A stretch of DNA of 58,841 nucleotides from SZUA-521 sp041738285 (lineage in GTDB: Bacteria > Pseudomonadota > Gammaproteobacteria > Pseudomonadales > Azotimanducaceae), in assembly GCA_041738285.1 (NCBI GenBank), contig JBGSQB010000226.1, positions 1 through 58,841 of the forward strand, read 5' to 3'. The notes beneath the pieces were generated by a model. The model had not been told where the DNA came from and did not search any database. It saw nothing but the letters and a program-made list of their open reading frames with translations. Below, piece after piece: positions 8,409 through 15,545 of this stretch. Positions within the stretch are counted from its first letter, which is position 1. Each line of letters begins with the position of its first letter. The translations under genes and the position numbers were made by a program.

Positions 8409-8855
8409 TCACTGATCTAGGGAAGCTCTGAACAAGTGGATATTTTCGTCAGGGCAAGGCGGGGCGTGCGGAGGGACATCGCGAATATGCTGTAAATTCG
8501 CGATGCTTCCGGAGTGCGCCCCAACGCGGCCATGGCGGAAATAGACCTTGTTCAGAGGTTCCCTAGGTTCACCGCGCATATGTGCTGTAGAGGAAGATAC
8601 TGCGACCAGCAGAGTCGCGCAGGTGTTGATTGCATTGAGCACGGTGAGTACTGACCAGTACCTGCGCGGTTTGTTGCGGCCGAGAGCTACACCTACGCAG
8701 ACCCCGGCGATCACCATGCCGGGCGAAGCAATGCGTTGCCAGAATGCCCTCTTTAGCGCCTTGGCATTGCTGACGATTTGAGTGCGGCGGCGAAGGAGTT
8801 GACCTTCCATGGCGGCGATCTGCTCGTTGAGTGATGCGTCTCGATTGGCTATCAC
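8409..8855 (-). CDS. YqjK-like protein with a MITE-derived C-terminal tail
   Basis: GTG at 8855 overlaps the stop of the upstream gene (GTGA), which implies translational coupling, and GGAGGGG precedes it. The first ~95 residues (DASLNEQIAAMEGQLLRRR, then a membrane segment GMVIAGVCVGVALG) resemble the YqjK partner of YqjD/YqjE. From about residue 98 onward (EPREPLNKVYFRHG and beyond) the frame runs through the inserted repeat at 8421-8562 and ends just past it. About 50 of 148 residues are therefore encoded by mobile DNA, and the original C-terminus has been lost or replaced. Functionality is uncertain. Confidence 0.6.
   Translation of the reverse strand: MIANRDASLNEQIAAMEGQLLRRRTQIVSNAKALKRAFWQRIASPGMVIAGVCVGVALGRNKPRRYWSVLTVLNAINTCATLLVAVSSSTAHMRGEPREPLNKVYFRHGRVGAHSGSIANLQHIRDVPPHAPPCPDENIHLFRASLDQ
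8421..8562. mobile_element. MITE copy 1 (142 bp, CTAG target duplication)
   Basis: The ends are GGAAGCTCTGAACAAGT and, inverted, ACTTGTTC-type CTTGTTCAGAGGTTCC. CTAG is present immediately outside both ends (8417-8420 and 8563-8566). The interior carries a perfect hairpin (ATCGCGAAT / ATTCGCGAT), and the two halves are roughly complementary over most of their length. No transposase is encoded. The end sequence and CTAG target suit mobilisation by an IS5-group transposase elsewhere in the genome. A second copy lies at 24025-24180. Confidence 0.75.
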
Positions 8856-9259
8856 GATGCCCCTCCGCGCGGCCGGGACGGCGCAAGCGAGGCAAGCGTT
8901 GCCGGAAAGCGAAGGTGTCTGCGTTGTTGTCGGATGATGCGATATGGCACAGCGACGGCGACCAGCGTCAACCCAGCGGCCACCGTGAATGCAAGTGCGG
9001 GGCCGACCCCCATACTCATCAACGCGAATACACCGGCGCCGATGAGACAAAGCCATGTGCTGACCAGGAGCGTTCCGATGGCGACTTCAGCCGCCAGCAT
9101 GACCACGAGGCTACGCGCGGCGCGTTCGGACTCAAGGACAACCAGCTGAAGCTGGTCATGTACGGTCTCGCGTAGCTCGTGCACGAGTGCGACCGTCGTG
9201 TCCAGAATGCCGGCAGCCGGGGCTACCACGTCAGTTTCCGCAGCGTTCGTTTCTTCCAC
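8852..9259 (-). CDS. Phage holin-superfamily membrane protein (YqjE-like)
   Basis: This 135-residue protein has two long hydrophobic segments (VVMLAAEVAIGTLLVSTWLC and ALAFTVAAGLTLVAVAVPY) flanked by a charged amphipathic N-terminus and a basic tail. That layout is characteristic of the YqjE/phage-holin 3_6 family. In enterobacteria yqjE lies between yqjD (a DUF883 protein) and yqjK; the same order is seen here (9279 upstream, 8409 downstream). The DUF883 gene ends 19 bp upstream and the next gene overlaps by 4 nt, so they form one operon. It is an inner-membrane protein whose molecular role is not established. Confidence 0.75.
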   Translation of the reverse strand: MEETNAAETDVVAPAAGILDTTVALVHELRETVHDQLQLVVLESERAARSLVVMLAAEVAIGTLLVSTWLCLIGAGVFALMSMGVGPALAFTVAAGLTLVAVAVPYRIIRQQRRHLRFPATLASLAPSRPRGGAS

Positions 9260-9278
9260 GATGATCGACTGTGGTCAA

Positions 9279-9632
9279 TTAACGATTGGACAGCAGGCGA
9301 CTCAGCGCATAGCCGGCCGCGACTGCGATCGCGAGCGACGCTACTGGGTGTTCACGGACGTAGTCGCGGGTCCCTGCAGCGATTTTGTCTTGCGCTGTCA
9401 TCAGCTGATCGCCCTTCACGCCGAGCGATTCCGCTGCCTGCGTGGCAACGCCCGCAACACGGTCGACGACTTCGTGGGCACTCGAGGCCATGCGATCCAC
9501 GGCTGGTCGCGCCGCATCAGCCACGGTGTTCAATGCATCGTGCGCACTGGTTGCGGCTTGGTTCACGCCGCGCGCTAGCGTGGATCGATTGGGTTCGGCG
9601 TTGCCGGTTTTGGCGTTTGTATCTGACTCCAT
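9279..9632 (-). CDS. DUF883 (YqjD/ElaB-like) membrane-anchored protein
   Basis: This 117-residue protein has a long helical N-terminal part rich in Ala, Asp and Val and the family's C-terminal signature DYVREHPVASLAIAVAAGYA. A single transmembrane helix and basic end (SRLLSNR) complete it. E. coli homologues anchor ribosomes to the inner membrane in stationary phase; the same role here is inferred. The start is ATG 9632, with AAGGAAAG seven nt upstream. It follows the SOD gene by 47 bp within the BON-SOD-DUF883-YqjE-YqjK operon. Confidence 0.8.
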   Translation of the reverse strand: MESDTNAKTGNAEPNRSTLARGVNQAATSAHDALNTVADAARPAVDRMASSAHEVVDRVAGVATQAAESLGVKGDQLMTAQDKIAAGTRDYVREHPVASLAIAVAAGYALSRLLSNR

Positions 9633-9679
9633 CTTCTTTCCTTGGTTGGATTCGTTGTGACCCGCCCCTTTCGAGGCGG

Positions 9680-10378
9680 CTATCGGGAACTGCGGGCCGC
9701 GGCCAGCTGTCCGCCTTCGGATTCCCAGCTCTCGACCGCGGAATGATCGGAGGTGGCAAAGAGTCTGGCCGCTTCGTTCCAGTTCGCTATGCTCCACCAG
9801 CGATCCAGATATTCGCCGCGACGATTCTGGTACTTCAGGTAGTAGGCATGCTCCCAAAGATCGTTCACGAGCACCGGGCGGAGCCCTTGGCGCAACGGAT
9901 TGTCGTGGCCCGAGGTGCATACGATTTTCAGTTCGCCGCCGTTGAGCTGCGATCGCACAAGCCACACCCATCCGGAGCCGAAGAAGCGTTTGCCCGTTTC
10001 CACAAATTGGGACTTGAATGCCTCAATGCTCCCAAAGTCTCGGACCAGCGCGTCCGCGAGTGCGCCACTGGGTTCACAGGTCAACGGCGGTGTCATCGCC
10101 CGCCAGAACAAGCTGTGGTTTAGATGGCCACCTGCATTGTTGGTAACTGCGGCACGAATCCCCACCGGGATCATGCTCGGATTCATCAGTAGCCAAATCG
10201 GGCTTCGACCCTTGAGATCCGGATGGTCCTCCAGTGCCGCGTTCAGGTTCTTTACGTACGCCGCGTGATGCTGATCGTGGTGTAATCGCATCGTGCGCGA
10301 GTCGATCACGGGCTCGAGCGCCGAAAAGTCGTACGGCAGATCCGGCAGTAGATGCCCGGTGGCACCATCTGACGACAT
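9680..10378 (-). CDS. Fe/Mn-type superoxide dismutase
   Basis: This is a 232-residue Fe/Mn SOD. The N-terminal ligand region is RLHHDQHHAAYV (first His of the pair is the ligand). The second ligand region is GGHLNHSLFW, and the C-terminal Asp and His lie in VNDLWEHAYY. The loop usually containing Gln in Mn enzymes reads SGHDNPL, so metal preference is uncertain and could be cambialistic. No signal peptide is seen, so it is cytoplasmic. The ATG at 10378 overlaps the last base of the BON gene's TGA, indicating coupling. Its place in an envelope-stress operon with DUF883/YqjE genes is unusual. Confidence 0.9.
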   Translation of the reverse strand: MSSDGATGHLLPDLPYDFSALEPVIDSRTMRLHHDQHHAAYVKNLNAALEDHPDLKGRSPIWLLMNPSMIPVGIRAAVTNNAGGHLNHSLFWRAMTPPLTCEPSGALADALVRDFGSIEAFKSQFVETGKRFFGSGWVWLVRSQLNGGELKIVCTSGHDNPLRQGLRPVLVNDLWEHAYYLKYQNRRGEYLDRWWSIANWNEAARLFATSDHSAVESWESEGGQLAAARSSR

Positions 10379-10692
10379 CACTTGACCTGTATGTCGTTCT
10401 TCACCGACTTCACACCGTCAACGGCCTGGGCCACAGTGCTCGCGTGGGCGCGCGCGTCCGCAGAGCTTGCGAAGCCGCTCAGTTGTACAACGCCTTTGAA
10501 CGTTTCGACGTTGATCTCACCCGACTTCAGATCCGAGTCGCCGAATATCGCAGCCTTCACCTTTGTCGTGATAACCGTGTCATCAAAGTACTGCCCAGTG
10601 CTTTCCTGCGTTCGTGTTGATGCACAGCCCGACATCAACGCCAGCATCAGAGCGACGGTCGCGACGATGCGCGAATGAGTGGTGGTGATCAT
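10378..10692 (-). CDS. BON-domain lipoprotein
   Basis: This 104-residue protein starts at ATG 10692 after AAGGAA. The signal ends in a lipobox (LMSGC), and one BON domain follows (DDTVITTKVKAAIF, GVVQLSGFASSADA, GVKSVKNDIQV). BON domains bind phospholipid or help retain outer-membrane structures, as in OsmY/DolP. The predicted location is membrane-anchored in the periplasm. It is the first gene of a five-gene operon and has a well-placed candidate promoter/operator at 10766. Confidence 0.8.
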   Translation of the reverse strand: MITTTHSRIVATVALMLALMSGCASTRTQESTGQYFDDTVITTKVKAAIFGDSDLKSGEINVETFKGVVQLSGFASSADARAHASTVAQAVDGVKSVKNDIQVK

Positions 10693-10765
10693 TGTGTAGT
10701 TTCCTTCGAATGAGCTTGTATTGGTTCTCCGTGTCGAATTATCCACTCGCTCAGGGCATCGCTCT

Positions 10766-10779
10766 GTGCGCTGACGTAC
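10766..10779 (-). promoter_or_regulatory. GTACG-N4-CGTAC type operator, site 4, with -10
   Basis: GTGCGCTGACGTAC matches the perfect site at 12 of 14 positions. On the minus strand GATAAT (5/6 to TATAAT, at 10743-10738) follows after exactly 22 nt. This puts the operator centre at about -41.5 and predicts a start point near 10731, 39 nt before the BON ATG. Confidence 0.65.
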
Positions 10780-10855
10780 GGAGCCGGATGCTCTTTTTCC
10801 GATGGTGTCGGGATCCGTTCGACGATGTGCTGTAACTACGGCAGGCGGACATCCT

Positions 10856-11563
10856 CTACTGGACACCGCTTGCGTACGCGTCTCTGTCGGCCTGGTAGCA
10901 GCTGCATGACGTCGCCTTGAGTCCACGACGATCAAGTATGGTCACGTTGCCACGACTGTATTGAATGAGATTGCGCTTCTGCAGGGTGCCCGCGGCATTC
11001 GTGATTCCCACCCGACGAACGCCAAGCATTGTTCCTAGCAGCTCATGGGTGAGATAGAACGTATCTGCGTGTGCACGATCCCGGGTCATCAATAGCCAGC
11101 GCGCCAGCCGTGCCTCGACGACGTGGAAGCGCGTGCACGCGACCATTTGGGATAGCTGACGCAGCTGGACAAACGCGTAGCGACGCGTCACGCATGCTAA
11201 CGACTTGCCGAGAGAGATTTCTTTGTTGAACGCCGCGGCACTCATACACAGTGCACGTCCGCTGCCTTGTACAACGGCCTGGACGCCCAAAGCGGCTGCG
11301 CCGAGCGCAAGTGCCACCCCCAATACGCCCTCATCCCCGACCAAACCCACTTCGAGTTGCGCCGAGTCATCAACGGTAACGATCAGCGAAACGAAACCTG
11401 ACGTCGGGAAATAGACGCGATCGAGGCGCTGCATCGATTGGTAGAGCACCTCGCCGCGGGTGAGTGCGACATTGTTGCACGTCGCCACGACGCGGCGCCG
11501 CTCTCGCGTCGGTAGCGTGTCGAGCAAATAATTCAATGCCGGGGCTGGCAGTTTGGCTGGCAT
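10856..11563 (-). CDS. Crp/Fnr-family transcriptional regulator, paralogue 1
   Basis: This 235-residue protein has an N-terminal cyclic-nucleotide-binding-type beta-roll (about 20-130, VYFPTSGFVSLIVTV, GLVGDEGVLG). A long dimer helix (about 130-160) and a C-terminal winged helix (LTHELLGTMLGVRRVGITNA, then SRGNVTILDRRGL) follow. The effector-site residues of true CRP are not evident and there is no Fnr-type N-terminal Cys cluster. The C-terminus carries the SCSCYQ motif. It is clearly a paralogue of the protein at 15546, sharing LGVRR-x-G-x-T-x-AAG. A palindrome 34 bp upstream suggests autoregulation. Confidence 0.85.
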   Translation of the reverse strand: MPAKLPAPALNYLLDTLPTRERRRVVATCNNVALTRGEVLYQSMQRLDRVYFPTSGFVSLIVTVDDSAQLEVGLVGDEGVLGVALALGAAALGVQAVVQGSGRALCMSAAAFNKEISLGKSLACVTRRYAFVQLRQLSQMVACTRFHVVEARLARWLLMTRDRAHADTFYLTHELLGTMLGVRRVGITNAAGTLQKRNLIQYSRGNVTILDRRGLKATSCSCYQADRDAYASGVQ

Positions 11564-11597
11564 CCCAGCAAGGTACGGGCTTCGATGAGCGACGTCT

Positions 11598-11611
11598 GCG
11601 CGCCAGCGTAC
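11598..11611 (-). promoter_or_regulatory. GTACG-N4-CGTAC type operator, site 5 (Crp/Fnr gene)
   Basis: On the minus strand GTACGCTGGCGCGC matches the perfect site at 12 of 14 positions. TACCTT follows after 22 nt (11575-11570). By the spacing of the other sites, transcription would begin at or next to the ATG at 11563, giving a leaderless or nearly leaderless mRNA. Confidence 0.5.
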
Positions 11612-11647
11612 ATACAGGTGCAGCGCGGCTCTATGGTTGCGCGGAGG

Positions 11648-12118
11648 CTAGCTTGGATTACACCGGAAAGTGATCGTCTTGGTGCCGTCGGTATTGGACC
11701 GGATGTTGGACGTTTCGCTGGTCAGCCCACTATTCAAGCAGTGCGCTCGAGCCCTTCTCGATGCGTCCAGAAGTTCCTGATCACCGCCGTAGGTGTACGT
11801 CAAACTCGGATTGACGGCCGACAACGCCAGACCCGAAGCCCCTGCGCACTCGAAGTTGACCAGTTTCGCGCCCGCACGATCACGTGCCAACCCCAAGGCG
11901 CGCGGTGCCAGCTGATACTGGCTGCAAAACGTCTCTGCAAGATCGCTGGTCTGGATCGGTTCGTCATCATCTCGATACTGATAGCTTACGGTTGGGTTGC
12001 TCGCCGCTACCTGCCGAGGCGCAGAGCGGTCGAATGGCGCGCACGCGGCAAGCAGTAGCGTCGCAACGGCAGCGATGCCGATGACCAAACGCTCGCAAGT
12101 AGTCGAATTGACGTTCAT
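11648..12118 (-). CDS. Hypothetical lipoprotein
   Basis: This 156-residue protein has a signal peptide and lipobox (LLLAAC). The mature part contains four Cys residues in FCSQY, FECAG, AHCLN and FRCNPS, which could form two disulfides. Two similar segments, NPTVSYQYRD and NPSLTYTYGG, mark an internal duplication of about 60-70 residues. I do not recognise the family. It lies 32 bp downstream of the lmo0937-type gene and probably shares its promoter at 12371. Confidence 0.65.
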   Translation of the reverse strand: MNVNSTTCERLVIGIAAVATLLLAACAPFDRSAPRQVAASNPTVSYQYRDDDEPIQTSDLAETFCSQYQLAPRALGLARDRAGAKLVNFECAGASGLALSAVNPSLTYTYGGDQELLDASRRARAHCLNSGLTSETSNIRSNTDGTKTITFRCNPS

Positions 12119-12150
12119 TGAGGATCATCCTCCAGTGAGGTGTGAATTGC

Positions 12151-12297
12151 TTAGAGCCGTCGGCCTTGAATGAGTCGAATGGCGATCACGACTACGGCGA
12201 GGACCAACAGAATGTGGACGAAGCCGCCCAGGGTCACGGAAGACACCAGTCCCAGGGCCCACAAGACAACCAAGATGACTGCGATAGTTTCGAGCAT
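12151..12297 (-). CDS. lmo0937-family small membrane protein
   Basis: This 48-residue protein starts at ATG 12297 and reads MLETIAVILVVLWALGLVSS, followed by a second hydrophobic segment and a basic end (RLIQGRRL). This two-helix hairpin is typical of lmo0937/DUF5670 proteins, common near stress genes in proteobacteria. Its function is unknown. It sits directly downstream of the perfect palindrome at 12371 and upstream of the lipoprotein at 11648. Confidence 0.75.
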   Translation of the reverse strand: MLETIAVILVVLWALGLVSSVTLGGFVHILLVLAVVVIAIRLIQGRRL

Positions 12298-12370
12298 GTT
12301 CCGAATCTCAAGTGCCGCTGAGTTGTTCAGCAGATATCAACAGCATATGCGTAGAGGATCTCGCGGGTCG

Positions 12371-12384
12371 GTACGCTGGCGTAC
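12371..12384 (-). promoter_or_regulatory. Perfect GTACG-N4-CGTAC operator, site 6
   Basis: GTACGCTGGCGTAC is a perfect 5-4-5 palindrome, the same layout as an Fnr box (TTGAT-N4-ATCAA) with different bases. On the minus strand TATGCT follows after 23 nt (12347-12342). The lmo0937-type gene starts 73 bp downstream. Confidence 0.65.
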
Positions 12385-12420
12385 ATAGGGTGATCCGTGC
12401 ACTGGGCGTTTGCCGTGTTG

Positions 12421-13827
12421 CTACAGCCAGTAAGCAATCAGCCGTGCAGCCTGCTCTTTGACACGCGAGAACAGAGGTCGATGACGCCATGTTTCAAGTT
12501 CAATGGCCTGGGACTGCGCGATGTCCTCGGCGAACATGGTATTCATCTGCCGCGCAAAGTCGGTTCCCAGAACCACTGCATTGATCTCGTCGTTGTGCAG
12601 AAAGCTCCGCCAATCGAGGTTCGTGGAGCCGATCGTGGACCAGATGCCATCGATGCTCGCGGTCTTGGCATGCATCACACCACCGCGACGTTCGTAGATT
12701 TTGACGCCGCCTTTCAACAGATGCGTGTAGTACCTGCGGCCGAGATTGAAAATTGCCCACGAGTCGGAGTAACTCGGTAGTACCAGTTGTACGTCCACTC
12801 CCCGCTTCGCCGCACCGGTGAGCGCATCGAGCAGCGCTGGATCCGGAGCGAAATAGGCAATGGTCAGATTGACCGACTTTTCGGCGTTGCCGATCGCTGA
12901 CATCAACGTCAGGTAGATCGGACTACTTTGATCTTCCGGCGTGCTGGCAATGGCGCGCACGATCTCATTGCCTTGCGCTGTGAGTTCAGGGAAGTAATCA
13001 CGCGGCGCGAGCGCTGCACCGGCCTGGCGCAGCCAGGATTCCATGAATAGCCGCTGAAACTCTGCCACGACCGGGCCTTCGATCTGCACGTGTGTGTCGC
13101 GCCAGCCGCTCGATACGTCGCTCGTCTCTTCGGTATGGTGTGGTTGATGGCGAAGCGGTGCGCTGCCGTAGGTGTCACTGATGTTCACGCCACCCGTAAA
13201 CGCCATTCGTCCGTCGATGATCAACTGCCGACGATGGTCACGGTTGTTCAGCAACCAGTCGGATTTTTTGCCCTCGAGAGGATTCACAGGGTTGAACTCC
13301 AGCACCGCGATGCCGGCGTCGCGCAGGCGATCGAAGAATGCCTTTGGCGTCGTCAACGACCCGATGCTGTCGTGGATGACGTTAACTTGAATTCCGGCCG
13401 CTTGTCGTTCCAGCAGCAGATCCGCAACGCGTTGGCCCGCTTCGCCACCGTCGAAGATGTACGTTTCCAGATTGATGCTGTCCTTGGCGCCTCGAATCGC
13501 CTCGAACATGGCGGCGTATGTTGCCGGACCGTTCTGCAGCAGTGTGAGCTTGTTGCCAAGCACCAGCGGCCTGCCACTATTGACCGCCTGCTCGTAAGCA
13601 ACATGCCGATTGAGGATTTCGGAGCCGCTTGGGTCATCCTCTAGCCGATCGATGATCGCATCGCTCGTCCGCTGCGAAACAACACCCCGGGTACCTTCGA
13701 AATCGACCTGTTCGGGTTGCGGGGTCGTTTGCGATTGTGTGTCTGGAAGCGTTGCGCAACCAGCCGCCAAGACCAGGCTCGTTGCCAGAACCAGAAGAGT
13801 GAGTTTCAAGCGTGGATCCCAGCGCAT
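12421..13827 (-). CDS. Phospholipase D-family lipoprotein (cardiolipin synthase-like)
   Basis: This 468-residue protein starts at ATG 13827, where a lipoprotein signal begins (lipobox LAAGC). It has two PLD repeats. The second has the canonical HxK-x4-D motif (HAKTASID, then STIGSTNLD). The first reads HRRQLIID, with Arg where Lys is expected, followed by AFTGGVNIS. The spacing and GGVN/GSTN motifs suit a cardiolipin synthase-like transphosphatidylase, probably at the periplasmic face. It lies 70 bp downstream of the triple-BON gene. The Lys-to-Arg change may reduce activity. Confidence 0.8.
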   Translation of the reverse strand: MRWDPRLKLTLLVLATSLVLAAGCATLPDTQSQTTPQPEQVDFEGTRGVVSQRTSDAIIDRLEDDPSGSEILNRHVAYEQAVNSGRPLVLGNKLTLLQNGPATYAAMFEAIRGAKDSINLETYIFDGGEAGQRVADLLLERQAAGIQVNVIHDSIGSLTTPKAFFDRLRDAGIAVLEFNPVNPLEGKKSDWLLNNRDHRRQLIIDGRMAFTGGVNISDTYGSAPLRHQPHHTEETSDVSSGWRDTHVQIEGPVVAEFQRLFMESWLRQAGAALAPRDYFPELTAQGNEIVRAIASTPEDQSSPIYLTLMSAIGNAEKSVNLTIAYFAPDPALLDALTGAAKRGVDVQLVLPSYSDSWAIFNLGRRYYTHLLKGGVKIYERRGGVMHAKTASIDGIWSTIGSTNLDWRSFLHNDEINAVVLGTDFARQMNTMFAEDIAQSQAIELETWRHRPLFSRVKEQAARLIAYWL

Positions 13828-13897
13828 AGCGCGCTTCCCAACAGAAAATGGACCGCCGCAAGGTATCCGGATACGGGGTTGCGGCGGCCCTTCGGTG

Positions 13898-14725
13898 CTA
13901 GATGATGAGACCTTTGGATTCGACGCTGTTGACACCGCGAATGTGCTTCGCCAGTTCAATTGCCAGCGCGCGTTCGGCACCGCTGTCGACCTTCCCAGTC
14001 AGTGTGACGACGCCACCGGTGGTATCGACTGCGATATCGGAGCCGTCGACGTTGCTGGAGTACAGGAACGTGGACTTAACCTTCGCCGAGATCCACGTAT
14101 CGGAGACGACATGGGGCTCAGCAGCAGGTTCCTTGGCGGGTGCAGCCGCGGTTGTGGAGGGTTTGACGATCAGTTGATTGTCCACCGACAGGACGCCAGC
14201 CGTGTTGCTGGCGAGGGTGCCTGCAAGTTCCTTGGCGGCCGCGGAGGCGGCTGTGCCCGTCATGGTGACTTTGCCCATCTTGGTATCGACGTTGGTGGAC
14301 ATGCCATCGGCATAAGTGCTCCACAGCAGCTTCGATTTCACCTTCGCTGTGACGGTCGCGTCGTCGATGCGTTCGCCATAGCTTCTATCTGACGATCGTG
14401 CGGGCGGTGTGTAGTCCGCCTGGACGACAATCTGATTGTCGACTTCCTTGACGCCACCAACGCCCAAGGCGATTTGCTTTGCCAGGTCCTTGTTGACGTC
14501 CTCTTCCACGCTCCCGGTCAGCGTGGCTTTGCCGTTGTGTACCGAGACTTTGAGGTCATTGGCACGCAAGTAGGGACTCAGAGCGTAGGTGGTCCAGATC
14601 TGAGTCTCCTGGCGTGCATCGGTAACTTGCTGCGCTACCGTGTCGTCGGCAAACGCACTGGTGCCCGTGGCAATCGCCAGCGCGATACCAGATGCGAGTA
14701 TGAGATTTCTGGGATTCGAGTTCAT
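13898..14725 (-). CDS. Periplasmic protein with three BON domains
   Basis: This 275-residue protein has a Sec signal peptide (ILASGIALAIATGTSAFA) and three consecutive BON domains at about residues 40-105, 120-190 and 205-272. Each has the pattern of a charged helix, a V-x-G-x-VTLTG-V strand and a GV-x-SVDNQ-type ending. A Thr/Ala/Pro linker lies between domains 2 and 3. It is OsmY-like, a periplasmic protein involved in osmotic or envelope stress. The ATG at 14725 is preceded by GGAGAAG. It lies 82 bp after the CsbD gene and may share its promoter. Confidence 0.85.
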   Translation of the reverse strand: MNSNPRNLILASGIALAIATGTSAFADDTVAQQVTDARQETQIWTTYALSPYLRANDLKVSVHNGKATLTGSVEEDVNKDLAKQIALGVGGVKEVDNQIVVQADYTPPARSSDRSYGERIDDATVTAKVKSKLLWSTYADGMSTNVDTKMGKVTMTGTAASAAAKELAGTLASNTAGVLSVDNQLIVKPSTTAAAPAKEPAAEPHVVSDTWISAKVKSTFLYSSNVDGSDIAVDTTGGVVTLTGKVDSGAERALAIELAKHIRGVNSVESKGLII

Positions 14726-14807
14726 TGTGCTTCTCCAATTGATCATTCACGTACTGTTGATTCAAAGGCGGCCGGTCGACCGCCTTGTTGTTGACTTGGT
14801 GCGACTT

Positions 14808-15029
14808 TCAGCTCGCGATCTTTGCGAAGAAATCTTTGACCTGGCGATCCGCTTCATCGCGCGTGATCGCGTAGCGCTCTTGCACTGCGCCAGCAATCCG
14901 GTCCTGGTGACCTTCGAGTCTCAACAGCTCGTCTTCGGTCAACTTGCCCCAGGCGATTTTTGCTGCGCCTACATGCTGTTTCCACTTGCCCTTGATCTGA
15001 TCGACGCTGGGCACGATTGGCTTGTCCAT
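14808..15029 (-). CDS. CsbD-family stress protein
   Basis: This 73-residue hydrophilic protein carries the CsbD signature (DQIKGKWKQHVGAAKIAWGK, LTEDELLRLEGHQDRIAGAV). Family members are small cytoplasmic general-stress proteins of unknown biochemical action. The start is ATG 15029 after GAGGTG. Its promoter region holds a 13/14 match to the palindromic operator at 15123 with a TATGGT -10. Confidence 0.85.
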   Translation of the reverse strand: MDKPIVPSVDQIKGKWKQHVGAAKIAWGKLTEDELLRLEGHQDRIAGAVQERYAITRDEADRQVKDFFAKIAS

Positions 15030-15122
15030 TTTCACCTCTGTTGTTCCAGATCCCTGCTCGCGAAATTGCGAGATGTGGGAAATGCACCTGATTGACCATA
15101 GGGGCATGCAGAGCGATCGTCG

Positions 15123-15136
15123 GTACGCTGGCGCAC
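15123..15136 (-). promoter_or_regulatory. GTACG-N4-CGTAC type operator, site 7 (CsbD gene)
   Basis: GTACGCTGGCGCAC matches the perfect site at 13 of 14 positions. On the minus strand TATGGT (4/6 to TATAAT) follows after exactly 22 nt (15100-15095), 65 bp before the CsbD start codon. Confidence 0.65.
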
Positions 15137-15180
15137 AGTGCATACACCAATCTGTAGCGTCCACCTCGGCAAGAACGTAA

Positions 15181-15194
15181 GTGCGCCAGCGTAC
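15181..15194 (+). promoter_or_regulatory. GTACG-N4-CGTAC type operator, site 8 (GlsB-like gene)
   Basis: GTGCGCCAGCGTAC is the exact reverse complement of the site at 15123, facing the opposite gene at 15251. A weak CACACT hexamer follows after 22 nt. The two inverted copies define a divergent promoter pair. Confidence 0.6.
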
Positions 15195-15250
15195 GGACCA
15201 GGCCGTTCGGTGCAGGCACACTGTCCGCATCAATATAGGAATGCCGATTG

Positions 15251-15505
15251 ATGCTGTTGTTTTTCACTTGGGCTGTACTCGGACTGGCTTCCGGCTACTT
15301 AACCGGCAAGCTCGTGCGCGACGACGGCGTGCAGTTGGTATTGGATCTGGCCCTTGGCGCAGTTGGCGCAGTGTTGGCGGGCCTGGCGTTCGCGAACTTC
15401 GGCACGATCAGCAGCAACCCGTTCCTGCATGGCGCGTTCGCAGCGCTAGCGGGCGCGTGTGCCACACTGGTCGCCCATCACCTGCTTGTGCGCACGATGA
15501 GCTGA
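15251..15505 (+). CDS. GlsB/YeaQ/YmgE-like small membrane protein
   Basis: This 84-residue protein has three hydrophobic segments with Gly-rich packing (AVLGLASGYLTGKLVRDDG, LDLALGAVGAVLAGLAF, AALAGACATLVAHHLL). This is the layout of the transglycosylase-associated/YeaQ family of stress-induced inner-membrane proteins. ATG 15251 is used; a TTG immediately before it could also serve. AGGAA lies upstream. It is transcribed divergently from the CsbD gene and has its own copy of the operator. Confidence 0.75.
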   Translation: MLLFFTWAVLGLASGYLTGKLVRDDGVQLVLDLALGAVGAVLAGLAFANFGTISSNPFLHGAFAALAGACATLVAHHLLVRTMS

Positions 15506-15545
15506 GTTTGGGATTGCTGAATTAGACTCGAAAGATCGTGGACCG

